From Planctomycetota bacterium (GTDB lineage: Bacteria > Planctomycetota > Planctomycetia > Planctomycetales > Planctomycetaceae): a stretch of DNA of 64,000 bases. The translations under genes were made by a program, and so were the position numbers. Positions 8,741 to 17,326 of the stretch are shown piece by piece; position 1 is the stretch's first letter, and the number at the start of each line of letters is the position of its first letter. The notes under the pieces were generated by a model. It was not told where the DNA came from. It ran no database searches and worked only from the letters and a program-made list of their open reading frames with translations. The DNA lies in the NCBI GenBank assembly GCA_027618475.1, contig JAQCEJ010000012.1, positions 17,377 through 81,376 of the forward strand. The letters run 5' to 3'.

Positions 8741-9436
8741 ATGAATGAACTCCGAACAGCTCCAAAAGCTACGAACGATTCTCAGAAACCACGCACGCGC
8801 TGGAGCTTGATCGCCGTCGCCGTGGGCTTGATCTGTCTGATGACGAAATCCGTTTTCGCGGTCGATGTCGAACCGGACATTATCCGCATCGAAGAAGACT
8901 GGATCGTCGAGATCACGTCTCCCGACCCGGACGAAAGTTCTCCGCAGATCATCACATCAATGTCGTCGACCGATGAACTGGCTGATGTTCATGCCGTATT
9001 CGAGTTGAATCATCGGACACTTCCCAATTTCGCAGACGGAGGGATGGAAATCCAGCTGTGGAGTCACGACGAACTGATTGATCTGCGCGTCTCGCCCAAG
9101 ACGGCGAAATTAAGCTATCCCAACGAGACCATCTACTACACGATGGCCATGGAACTGAAGAATGGGAACGTTGATTTCGAAGCCCGCGACGGATACTCGG
9201 ATACCTGGAATGAATTCGGGCATTGGAACTATTTGAAAGTCGGGACAACGACAACTCAGACGAGATTGAATTTTTACGACCCCGAGAAATCGGTATCCAA
9301 TTCCAGGATCGGGTTTGCCAAGCATCGCGTCAATCGCTTCGGAATGCTACGCGTCCGCTATTACACGTATGACAACGTGCTGGTACACACCGACTATACC
9401 GATCGCATGGTACATGTGCTGGCTGAAAACCCTTGA
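8741..9436 (+). CDS. Secreted protein of unknown function under c-di-GMP riboswitch
   Basis: This is a 231-residue protein with a cytoplasmic basic lead, one hydrophobic segment (LIAVAVGLICLMT) and a likely signal peptidase site after SVFA. The mature part is acidic and predicted beta-rich, with no family I recognise. ATG 8741 is chosen because GGAGGGG lies seven bases upstream; a TTG five codons earlier overlaps that site. The gene lies immediately after the GEMM riboswitch and 79 bp before a Tad-like gene, so a surface or attachment role governed by c-di-GMP is a fair inference, not a demonstrated one. Confidence 0.75.
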   Translation: MNELRTAPKATNDSQKPRTRWSLIAVAVGLICLMTKSVFAVDVEPDIIRIEEDWIVEITSPDPDESSPQIITSMSSTDELADVHAVFELNHRTLPNFADGGMEIQLWSHDELIDLRVSPKTAKLSYPNETIYYTMAMELKNGNVDFEARDGYSDTWNEFGHWNYLKVGTTTTQTRLNFYDPEKSVSNSRIGFAKHRVNRFGMLRVRYYTYDNVLVHTDYTDRMVHVLAENP

Positions 9437-9515
9437 TCGATGACGGTCGTCGATTCCAGTGTTTGCGATATCTCGTGCGCGTCAATCAACGATGGGTCTC
9501 TGAGGAAGTCATATC

Positions 9516-10727
9516 ATGAAAACAATACAATTGTCAGATCGTTTGAATTCCGTTCGATCGCCTCGCTTTCGACGCGGCAGCGTCCTCGTCCTGGCGGCTT
9601 CGATGCTGGTCGCCATCTTTGCATTCACATCGTTTACGGTCGACGTCGGATTCATCATGGTGACCAAGTCCGAACTGCAGACCGCCGCCGACGCCGGTTC
9701 TCTGGCAGCAGCCATTGAACTTTCACAAGGTCTCGGCCCCGCACCCCAAAAGACATCGGCTGAGGTCGATTTACTTTCCAGAGCTGCCGCGGTCAGCGTA
9801 GCCGCCCGCAATCCCTCGGGCGATCTATCGAGTGCCTATGTCGATTCCAATCGGGACGTTCGACTGGGACAGGTGAATTGGGACGAGAATACGAACAGTT
9901 GGGTCAAAAATTGGGGAGTCGCCCCCTATAACATGGTCGAGGTTTCTGTGCTACGCGAAGAGGGAGCCGGTACCAACAGCGGTCCGTTGCCGCTCTTCTT
10001 CGCACCCATTATCGGGCACGAAACGGCAAATGTCTCGGCGTCGACGACATCGGCGATCGTTCCCGGCTGGGGGTTTCGGATCGCCGGCGGCAGCGGTCAA
10101 ACAATTGGCGCATTGCCAATTACGCTGGATGTCGCCACCTGGAATCGCCTCGTCGCCGATAACAAGGCGCATCACAGCACGGAATTTTCTGACAATTACT
10201 CCTATGACCCCGTGACGGGAGCCGTTACCAGCGGACCAGACGGCATCTTCGAAGAAAACTTTTATCCCCACGGAAATGTTTCGCTGCCTCCAGGAAATCG
10301 CGGCACCGTCGATCTTGGAGCGCCTGGCAACAGCACGGCAGACATCAAACGGCAGATTCTCTATGGTCTGAACGAAAACGACCTGTCGTACTTCGGAGGT
10401 GAACTGTGCGCGTCATTCGAAAGCCCTTTGACGATCAACGGCGACACCGGGCTGAGTGCCGGTATCAAAGCCGAACTTGAAGCGATCAAAGGACAGCCGC
10501 GGGCGATTCCATTGTTCTCCGGCGTCCCGACCGGAAACGGTAATAACGCCATGTATACCGTTCCGCAATTTGTCGGGGTTCGCATCATGCACGTGAAACT
10601 AACGGGAAATCCGAAACAGGTCATTATCCAGCCGGCGCCGTTTGTCGATTCCAGCGTCGTCTACGACGGCAGAACGACAACCGTTGAAGAAGCGTTCATT
10701 TTCTCGAAGCCGCGCAGCATTCGTTGA
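9516..10727 (+). CDS. TadG-like membrane-anchored protein (Tad/Flp family)
   Basis: The N-terminal region is a Tad-type pseudopilin-like anchor: basic residues RFRRGS, then a hydrophobic helix (VLVLAASMLVAIFAFTSFTVDVGF), followed by the conserved helix SELQTAADAGSLAAA seen in TadG and related Flp-pilus proteins. The remaining 320 residues are extracytoplasmic and of unknown fold, including a glycine-rich segment around 190 and a segment PLFFAPIIGHETANVSASTT. GAGGAA lies upstream of the ATG. It begins a series of five Tad-like genes on this strand. Neither the TadA ATPase nor other pilus-machine genes are in the window. Confidence 0.75.
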   Translation: MKTIQLSDRLNSVRSPRFRRGSVLVLAASMLVAIFAFTSFTVDVGFIMVTKSELQTAADAGSLAAAIELSQGLGPAPQKTSAEVDLLSRAAAVSVAARNPSGDLSSAYVDSNRDVRLGQVNWDENTNSWVKNWGVAPYNMVEVSVLREEGAGTNSGPLPLFFAPIIGHETANVSASTTSAIVPGWGFRIAGGSGQTIGALPITLDVATWNRLVADNKAHHSTEFSDNYSYDPVTGAVTSGPDGIFEENFYPHGNVSLPPGNRGTVDLGAPGNSTADIKRQILYGLNENDLSYFGGELCASFESPLTINGDTGLSAGIKAELEAIKGQPRAIPLFSGVPTGNGNNAMYTVPQFVGVRIMHVKLTGNPKQVIIQPAPFVDSSVVYDGRTTTVEEAFIFSKPRSIR

Positions 10728-10817
10728 TGAAGTTTTTAAGGGACGGGGCGCACGCAAAAGCCGAACTGACCATGTTGTGCCGAGAGGGTTTGACACTCGG
10801 CCGGGAAAACACCAGTG

Positions 10818-11285
10818 ATGACAAAAAGGCTCGACAAAATGATCAAACGAAAGACGACCAATAGGAATCGACGTCGCGGTGCTGCACTGGTTGAAATGGC
10901 GCTGGTGTTACCCGTCTTCGTCGCTGTGACGCTCGGAATCATCGAATTCGGACGGGCGATGATGGTCTCGCAACTCGTGACCAATGCCGCTCGCGAGGGA
11001 GCCCGGCTCGGTTCATTCGATGGTACAACAAACGCGGAAGTCGAAGAGGAAATTCGATCCTTCCTGCAAGGGTCTGCCAATGTCGGAAGCGGGGAAGTGT
11101 CGATCGCCATTACGATCACCCCTGCAACGGGGAATCCCGATCCGGCAAACGATGCCAGTCAGGCCAACGTACGCGACGAAGTGAATGTTACGGTATCGAT
11201 TCCGTTTGGCAGCGTCAGCTTCATCGATGGCAATTATCTGGCGGGAAAGAACATCACCGGTTCCGCAACCATGCGGCACGAATGA
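10818..11285 (+). CDS. TadE-like pseudopilin, copy 1
   Basis: A short protein of about 155 residues starts with RRRGAALVEMALVLPVFVAVTLGIIEFGR, in parts: the G-A-x-L-V-E motif with the glutamate typical of type IV pilin-like processing regions, then a hydrophobic helix and E-F-G-R. A conserved NAAREGARLGS follows the helix, as in TadE. The rest is a soluble beta-rich domain ending MRHE. The ATG at 10818 is preferred over a GTG one codon earlier; a further ATG at 10839 is possible. TadE-type proteins are minor pseudopilins of the Flp pilus; that role is known for the family only. Confidence 0.8.
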   Translation: MTKRLDKMIKRKTTNRNRRRGAALVEMALVLPVFVAVTLGIIEFGRAMMVSQLVTNAAREGARLGSFDGTTNAEVEEEIRSFLQGSANVGSGEVSIAITITPATGNPDPANDASQANVRDEVNVTVSIPFGSVSFIDGNYLAGKNITGSATMRHE

Positions 11286-11563
11286 ATTCGTTCGTCTCGA
11301 ACGTATGAGTCCGCAATCGCCAACGCCCACCCTTTGCATTTCCCGCAGTATTGCATGCCTCGCAGCAATTCCACCTTCCGTCGAGCCGGCATAATCGTCT
11401 CAACCCTCTGTGGCCGAATGATGCAGCCACCTCTCGATACGCTAAAAATATTTCGTTTCTCCCGCATTCATCAAAATCTTGATCTATGTTTGTTTAGGTA
11501 AACTGTACGAAGCGAGAACGTGGGAAATCGCTGGTTCTCCGTCATTTTTCAGATGGCTCAATC

Positions 11564-12073
11564 GTGAAAAACAATTTCGCTAACACCGATCGCGGCACCA
11601 TGCAGATCATGCTTCGGCGCACACGGTGTCGTAAGGGTACGACGTTAGTCGAAATGGCGGTTGTCTTACCTGTCTTCTTCATGTTTCTGTTTTCCCTGTT
11701 TGAATTCGCTCACGTGCATATGGTTCGAAATATACTTCGAGCTGCTGCGAACAAGGCAGCACGTGAAGGCGTCGTCGATGGCGTTACCACCGCACAAGTC
11801 GAACAGCAGGTTATGGAATTCCTTCAATCGGGAATCAAGAATGCCGATAGCGTCACGGTGCTGATCAAAGACGCCGGCGTATTTGATGATTCAAGTTCTG
11901 ATCCTTCCGGGATCAATTACTCGAATCTACCCGATATCGATTTGTCAAAGGCCGAGTCGCGTCAGCTCTTTATCGTTCGGGTCGAAGTCGACTATGACAA
12001 GGTCTCTCTTCTGCCACCAATGTGGGTCGGTTCCTTAAGACTGGCGGCTCATGCCGTCATGCGGCACGAATAA
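11564..12073 (+). CDS. TadE-like pseudopilin, copy 2
   Basis: This 169-residue protein has a basic start, the motif GTTLVEMAVVLPVFFMF with hydrophobic helix, then LFEFAHVHMVRN and AAREGVVDG, the TadE pattern seen in its neighbours. Like copy 1 it ends with A-V-MRHE. The start codon is a GTG with a weak ribosome site; ATG codons at residues 13 and 16 are alternatives. The 278-bp gap before it is the longest in the cluster, so it may have its own promoter; the AT-rich stretch near 11440-11510 would suit one. Confidence 0.78.
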   Translation: MKNNFANTDRGTMQIMLRRTRCRKGTTLVEMAVVLPVFFMFLFSLFEFAHVHMVRNILRAAANKAAREGVVDGVTTAQVEQQVMEFLQSGIKNADSVTVLIKDAGVFDDSSSDPSGINYSNLPDIDLSKAESRQLFIVRVEVDYDKVSLLPPMWVGSLRLAAHAVMRHE

Positions 12074-12119
12074 AACAGAGAATCGCATATAGAAGTCACG
12101 ACGACCAGCAAGGAAATCC

Positions 12120-12638
12120 ATGATGCAAAAGCATCGTCTCCGTTCTCGAGAACGTTTAGGTGTCCGCTGTCTTCATCGTCGCAGAGGGGCGGCGATCGTC
12201 GAATTCGCCATAATGGCACCCGTATTCCTTCTCCTGCTGATGGGATCCATCGAGTCCGGCAAAGCCCTGGAAATCAGCAACATACTCTCATCGGCGATAC
12301 GCCAGGGGGGACGGCTGGCTTGCATGGACTGGGAAGGCTTCTCCTCTTCACAACAATCATCAAACCTCAAAGTCGAGTCCGATATCCGAAATTTTCTCAT
12401 CGCATCGGGTATCGACGGCGATGATGTCGAAATTACGATTACATCCGCCGACGGAGACGACTCGGGAGATACGTTTGACTTGTCCAATCCCGCCAATCGG
12501 CTCCGTATGTTTCGTATCACGGCGACGGTCGCCTTCGATGACGTTAACAATTACCCGATTCCGGTTAAGTTCATGAACGGCAAGAACGTCTCGATGTCGA
12601 TCGTCTTTCGGGCAGGTAATTCGAGCATGAGCAATTAA
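12120..12638 (+). CDS. TadE-like pseudopilin, copy 3
   Basis: This 172-residue protein has RRRGAAIVEFAIMAPVFLLLL followed by GSIESGKALEISN and a helix IRQGGRLA, matching the TadE plan, with the phenylalanine after the glutamate as in classical pilins. The soluble domain carries acidic repeats (DGDDVE, DGDDSGD) that could bind calcium. It starts 46 bp after copy 2 with AAGGAA upstream, so the two are likely co-transcribed. Three diverged TadE copies in a row suggest different minor subunits of one surface structure. Confidence 0.78.
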   Translation: MMQKHRLRSRERLGVRCLHRRRGAAIVEFAIMAPVFLLLLMGSIESGKALEISNILSSAIRQGGRLACMDWEGFSSSQQSSNLKVESDIRNFLIASGIDGDDVEITITSADGDDSGDTFDLSNPANRLRMFRITATVAFDDVNNYPIPVKFMNGKNVSMSIVFRAGNSSMSN

Positions 12639-12796
12639 AACAAACAGGCGGTCGCCGGACCGATCTCGAACATCGAGATTCGTTCTCTTCAATAGCATTT
12701 TGAATTCGTAACGGATTCAGCAACGGCTCAATCGTCTTCGTGGAAATCAGGGTTGAAACAAACTTGCAAGCGTGTCAGGGCAGGGAGAAACGAATT

Positions 12797-14761
12797 ATGG
12801 CAAACGGTAGAATTGGCTCGAGTGGTCGATCGAAACAGCCGTCGACAACAGGCAAAAATATTTCTTCGTCAAAGCGACGAGGGGCATTCATGGTTCTGGC
12901 CGTGTTTGCATTGATCGCGGCGATCAGCATGGTCGCGTTGGGCGTCGATCTTGGCGTAGTTTCGCTGACGAAAACGAAAATGCAAAATGCCGTGGATGCA
13001 GCGGCCCTGGCCGCCGCGCAGGAAATCATCACCGCTGTGGAAAATGTGGGGCAAAACAGCGGCGACGGAGCCGATGTTGCAGACGCTAACGCCAGCGCGA
13101 TGGCCCCCGCCCGACAAATGGCGATGAACGTGGCCAACATGAACGGCGTCCATGTCGATCCCGATGACGATGTCCGCTTCGGCAAACGTTATTACAACAA
13201 GAATTCCAATACGTATGGGATCACTTGGGATGAGGCTCCCTACAACGTCGTCAAAGTAACGGCACGACGGGATAACGCCACTCCCGGTAAAGACGACTCC
13301 GAACTCACGCTCTTTTTTGCCCGCATCTGGGGAAAGAAGTCGACGTCGCTGACGGCTTCTGCTGTCGCCTATGTCGAACCGCGCGATATCGTGCTGGTAC
13401 TCGACTATTCGGGGTCGATGAATGATGACAGCGAATTGGGGGCCATATCCAAGCTGGGTCAGACCAACGTCGAAGCGAACATCTATCAGATCTGGCAAGA
13501 TCTGGGATCACCTTCCTACGGTAACATGACATTTACACCCAACTGGGTCACGATTCCGGGCCAGCCCGCATCCGGCGCCATTCCTCACATTAAAGTCACA
13601 TGGAAGGCGACGGAGATTTATGTGGTCTCAACAAAAGACTTGAGCAACGTTGTGCTCGAGTTTCAGGGGGGAAGCACACAGAAATTCGAAGGTCTGAGCA
13701 ACACCACCGGGACGTTCAAGGGAACGGGGTCTAAGAGTGGAAAACTCATCACGAACTGTTGGATCAAATCAGGAGACAACAGTAGCGGTGACTGCCCGGG
13801 GTGCGGAGAAGAATTCAACTTCTATAGCAATACGGCCATCAAAAAAGGCCTCGGTTTGAGTAATGTCGCTTACCCTTATGCCAGCGGAAGTTGGGATGAT
13901 TACATTGAATACTGTCGTGGTAATTCCAGTTCCGGTTCCGGATACAGTAACGATGTCTATAACGCCGGATACTGTCGCAAATTCGGGATACTGACGCTGA
14001 TCGATTACTGGAACAGCGAAAAACCCAAGTTCAGCCAGACCAATGCTCTTTGGAAAACACACCAGTACCCGGTAGCAGCCATGCGGAGTGGTGCCTCCTT
14101 ATTCACCAACTTTCTGGCAGGTTTGGATTTCGGTGATCACGTCGGTCTGGTGACTTATGATTCGGTCGGACGTATCGAGAAAACACTCAGCCATCCGTCG
14201 TTTCCTGAGTCGGTCAATCTGGGTAACTCGCCCCTCACCGATCAGTACGACGACATTGCGACGATTGTTAATCACAAACAAGCCGGCCATTACGATCTCT
14301 ACACCAATATCGCCGACGGTATCAATAACTCGATCCAGCTGCTCGAAGAACATCGTCGTGCCGGTGCAAAACCGATCATCATTCTGATGACCGACGGCAA
14401 CGCCAATCGAAAAGTCAACGGCGTTCAGACTCCGAGTGGCTGGAACTGGAACAACCTCACCGATTACAACGATGACGGGCAATCCGACTATTCGACGAAC
14501 GACCAGTACAAACTGTGCGCCATGATCAAGGCCAAAGAAGCCGTTGATCTCGGATTCACGATTCACACATTGACCGTCGGTGTCGGGGCCGATCGCGACT
14601 TCATGAAGGCGATCGCCCACATGGGGAAAGGGGATTGGATCGATTGCCCGGGGGGAACGTCCGTCGGTGAGATGGACACACAATTGCTCGCGGCCTTCAG
14701 CAAGATCGCTGCCAACGTTCCGCCGGCGAAATTGATGGCTGATCCGGATCAGGCGGACTGA
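12797..14761 (+). CDS. TadG-like protein with interrupted von Willebrand A domain
   Basis: The N-terminus has a Tad anchor: SKRRGAFMVLAVFALIAA, a hydrophobic helix, then MQNAVDAAALAAAQEI. A von Willebrand factor A domain begins at about residue 200 with the MIDAS motif DYSGSMND. The next recognisable VWA helix and strand (FLAGLDFGDHVGLVTYDS) do not come until about residue 435, followed by IILMTDGNAN and IHTLTVGVGADRDF. The intervening 220 residues are an insertion rich in Gly, Ser, Asn and Tyr with cysteines (NCW, DCPGCG, YCRG). The start at 12797 is preferred over 12740 because of AGGGAG upstream. It closes the Tad-like cluster. Confidence 0.8.
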   Translation: MANGRIGSSGRSKQPSTTGKNISSSKRRGAFMVLAVFALIAAISMVALGVDLGVVSLTKTKMQNAVDAAALAAAQEIITAVENVGQNSGDGADVADANASAMAPARQMAMNVANMNGVHVDPDDDVRFGKRYYNKNSNTYGITWDEAPYNVVKVTARRDNATPGKDDSELTLFFARIWGKKSTSLTASAVAYVEPRDIVLVLDYSGSMNDDSELGAISKLGQTNVEANIYQIWQDLGSPSYGNMTFTPNWVTIPGQPASGAIPHIKVTWKATEIYVVSTKDLSNVVLEFQGGSTQKFEGLSNTTGTFKGTGSKSGKLITNCWIKSGDNSSGDCPGCGEEFNFYSNTAIKKGLGLSNVAYPYASGSWDDYIEYCRGNSSSGSGYSNDVYNAGYCRKFGILTLIDYWNSEKPKFSQTNALWKTHQYPVAAMRSGASLFTNFLAGLDFGDHVGLVTYDSVGRIEKTLSHPSFPESVNLGNSPLTDQYDDIATIVNHKQAGHYDLYTNIADGINNSIQLLEEHRRAGAKPIIILMTDGNANRKVNGVQTPSGWNWNNLTDYNDDGQSDYSTNDQYKLCAMIKAKEAVDLGFTIHTLTVGVGADRDFMKAIAHMGKGDWIDCPGGTSVGEMDTQLLAAFSKIAANVPPAKLMADPDQAD

Positions 14762-14805
14762 TATCAGACGCCGCACTCAGACGCCTGTTACTCTTCTATC
14801 AAAAT

Positions 14806-14842
14806 CAACACCCGGATGACGCGAAGTCATCCGGGTGTTGTT
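14806..14842. terminator. Perfect 15-bp hairpin, probably bidirectional terminator
   Basis: CAACACCCGGATGAC and GTCATCCGGGTGTTG form a perfect stem with loop GCGAA, between convergent genes ending at 14761 (+) and 14868 (-). T-rich sequence follows on both strands, though short. Confidence 0.75.
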
Positions 14843-14867
14843 CATAAAATCGAAAGCCATGGAGAAG

Positions 14868-17009
14868 TCAGTTCCCCTTCTGCTGGATGATCACGGGAAG
14901 GGAACCCTCTTCCGGTGCAGCTCCTTGCTCATTGGACTCGACCTTTGACGCCCCTTCCGGATTCGGTGTCGGAGGGGCGGGTGGCGGTCCGGCTTTCGCC
15001 GGTGCGGGATCAACCCCCTTCACGGTGCTGGGGTCGCCTCCCAATTCCTTAAATAATTGACTGGCGATTTCATCGTCAGGAACCAGTTTGAGAGTCTGTT
15101 CGAATTTCGCCTTGGCATGTTCTTTGTGACCAATCACCTTGTACATGTATCCAAGCAAGAACGAATTAAATGGCGAATCGGTCGTTTTCTTGACGTCAGC
15201 CTCCAAGGCGCGAAGTTGCTTGGTAAAGTCTTCCGCATTTTTGTAGTGAGCAATCATCGTCTCCCAGGTTGGCTCACCTTTGTAGTGGACGACGGCGTGT
15301 GCTTCGATTGCCGAGTTCTGGTAATCACCCTGGGCAAACAGACTCAACCACAACAATTCATGAACCTTAGGGCTTTCCGGCAGTTCGATCGCGGCATGGC
15401 TCGCCATGCGAACGGCCTGACCATATTCTCCATCATTGAATGCATCGTTCGCGGCATTCAAGAATTGAAGGCCTAAGTCGTCATCGGCATTCGCCGGGGG
15501 CGTCGCCGAACTATCGGGATCGATCTGCGCGAGTTCAGTCGAGGCATATTGATCAACTGGGGCCGTTTCGGAATACGTGTAACCGCCACCTTGAGTATAC
15601 ACAATCGGCTGTACATAACCTGTGTTGTAGTATGAGGCATAGCCGATGTACGGAGCGTACAATCCATTACCGCCGAATCCGTCATAGCCACCGTATCCGT
15701 AAGTACCATATCCAAAACCGAATCCACCGTATCCGAGGCTGAGAATAAAGTTGTTTCTCGGACCACCGTAGCCATAGCCTCGATGGCGGGGGGGGTTGCC
15801 ATATCCACCACCATACCAGCGGTTCCCCCACGAGTTATAGCGGGGATTGAAGGCGAACGAGCGGTGTCCACCATTGTGATTGTGACCATACCGCACGTTG
15901 ATGCTGTTGTTGCGATGGCTGTGATGGCCGTGATGGCCGCCGTAGTTTCCGCGATTGAAACTGTCGTTTCCCCGTCCCTCGAAATTATTAAAATTGCGGG
16001 AGCCGAAGTTGGAATTTCCTCCGTTGTTTCGATTCACAACCGATGGGTTGAAATGATGGTTTTTTCCGTCACGGTTATTTGCGTTGAAATTGCGCGTGTT
16101 CGATCCTGAATGACTGCTGAACGTCCGATGGCTGTTCCCACCTTGTTTTCCGGATTGTCCACGGAATGTCGCGCCTGAGTTTCCGTTTTTAAAACCGTTT
16201 TCGCCTCGTCCCTCGTTACTCCTACTCTTACCGGAACCGAAGTCGAAGTTCTTCGCACCATTTCGATTCACGATCGACGGATTGAATTGATGATCTCGTC
16301 CATTGTCGCGAGCGTCGTCGATACTACGGCTTTTCGACCCCGATTGACCGCTGAACGTCCGATGGCTGTTGCCGGTCTTGTTTCCGGATGGTCCACGGAA
16401 TGTCGCGCCTGAGTTTTCACCACGCGGGGAAATCCGATTGACCGAATTGCTGCTGTTGCCGCGGTTCGAAGAACCAATATTTCCACTTTGCGTACGAGGT
16501 GTAATACTTCGGTTCTGGCCTTGAAACTGTGAACCACCGCGAGGCTGCGAACTGGCGCTGCGGTTACCACTGGGCGGGCGGGAAGATCCTCCACTGAAAC
16601 TGCGTGATGATCCACCACTCAAACCGCTCTTTGAGCCACCGCGAGGCTGCGAACTGGCACTGCGGTTACCACTGGGCGGGCGGGAAGACCCTCCACTGAA
16701 ACTGCGTGATGATCCACCGCTAAAACCGCTCTTTGAGCCACCGCGAGGCTGCGAACTGGCGCTGCGGTTACCACTGGGTTGGCGGGAAGACCCTCCACTG
16801 AAACTGCGTGACGATCCACCACTCAAACCGCTCTTTGAGCCGCCACCTCTGCTGGCGCTGCTTCCTCCACCGCCGCCGCGACTGCTACCGCCACCTCCAC
16901 CTTTTCCGCCACCCCCGCCGCGCTGTGCGAAGATATCGGGCCCCGTGGCGACAATCAGCACAAGGCTGAGTAAACCGGCACCCCAAGTTCTTGTTTTGAG
17001 AGGTATCAT
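14868..17009 (-). CDS. Secreted Gly/Ser/Asn-rich repeat protein with TPR-like C-terminus
   Basis: This 713-residue protein has a signal peptide (MIPLKTRTWGAGLLSLVLIV, cleavage near FAQRGG). Residues 30-55 are poly-Gly/Ser. Then come three near-identical 34-residue repeats (GGSKSGLSGGSSRSFSGG and so on) and two imperfect repeats of about 78 residues rich in Asn, Gly, His and Arg (GATFRGPSGNKTG / GATFRGQSGKQGG). A tyrosine/glycine segment and a C-terminal region with TPR-like helices follow (FNDGEYGQAVRMASHAA, FLLGYMYKVIGHKEHAKAKFEQTLKLVPDD). The ATG at 17009 is chosen for AAGGAA upstream. The disordered repeats and TPR-like part suggest an extracytoplasmic scaffold; function unknown. Confidence 0.75.
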   Translation of the reverse strand: MIPLKTRTWGAGLLSLVLIVATGPDIFAQRGGGGGKGGGGGSSRGGGGGSSASRGGGSKSGLSGGSSRSFSGGSSRQPSGNRSASSQPRGGSKSGFSGGSSRSFSGGSSRPPSGNRSASSQPRGGSKSGLSGGSSRSFSGGSSRPPSGNRSASSQPRGGSQFQGQNRSITPRTQSGNIGSSNRGNSSNSVNRISPRGENSGATFRGPSGNKTGNSHRTFSGQSGSKSRSIDDARDNGRDHQFNPSIVNRNGAKNFDFGSGKSRSNEGRGENGFKNGNSGATFRGQSGKQGGNSHRTFSSHSGSNTRNFNANNRDGKNHHFNPSVVNRNNGGNSNFGSRNFNNFEGRGNDSFNRGNYGGHHGHHSHRNNSINVRYGHNHNGGHRSFAFNPRYNSWGNRWYGGGYGNPPRHRGYGYGGPRNNFILSLGYGGFGFGYGTYGYGGYDGFGGNGLYAPYIGYASYYNTGYVQPIVYTQGGGYTYSETAPVDQYASTELAQIDPDSSATPPANADDDLGLQFLNAANDAFNDGEYGQAVRMASHAAIELPESPKVHELLWLSLFAQGDYQNSAIEAHAVVHYKGEPTWETMIAHYKNAEDFTKQLRALEADVKKTTDSPFNSFLLGYMYKVIGHKEHAKAKFEQTLKLVPDDEIASQLFKELGGDPSTVKGVDPAPAKAGPPPAPPTPNPEGASKVESNEQGAAPEEGSLPVIIQQKGN
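16534..16839 (-). repeat. Three 102-bp in-frame tandem repeats
   Basis: Three direct copies of a 102-bp unit begin at 16534, 16636 and 16738, differing at only a few bases. Each encodes 34 residues of the Gly/Ser-rich protein, so copy number can change without breaking the frame. Confidence 0.95.
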
Positions 17010-17326
17010 CGCTTGATTCCTTAAAGCCCAACGTTTCCAAAAACGATCGTCGCCATTCCTACGACTCCTGTGCCGTTCTTCCCTGTTCAGCACCCATTAC
17101 CTCTTTAACTTCGCAACTGCCATTCCGGTTGGCGACGAATGGATGAGTTTATGAATTATACGAACTCTCGATTGAGAAAAGGGCCTAAATCCAGCTGAAA
17201 TACGACCTGATCGAGCGGCGAATATTTCGCAACTCGACAGAACATCCTCCGCCAGGATTCTCATACCATGTCGTCGACTCGATAATTCCGTCGTCAATGT
17301 GACAACAGAAATGAGCCCGGCCGGCA
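17010..17326. other. Intergenic region, nothing recognised
   Basis: This 317-bp stretch lies between two minus-strand genes and should carry the promoter of the repeat-rich gene that starts at 17009. No RNA structure, repeat or ORF with coding character is visible. Confidence 0.35.

Noticed and set aside
10741..10801. Possible second c-di-GMP riboswitch before the first TadE gene (CGCAAAAGCC)
   Set aside because: The GCAAAC-stem-GNRA part and the closing GGTTACCG block are missing; only a short GCCGAG/CTCGGC hairpin is present.
15473..16822. Several long antisense or shifted ORFs inside the repeat-rich gene
   Set aside because: They arise from the biased repetitive sequence; none has a ribosome site or recognisable domain.
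16534..16839. CRISPR-like repeats
   Set aside because: The 102-bp units are contiguous, in frame and coding, without spacers.
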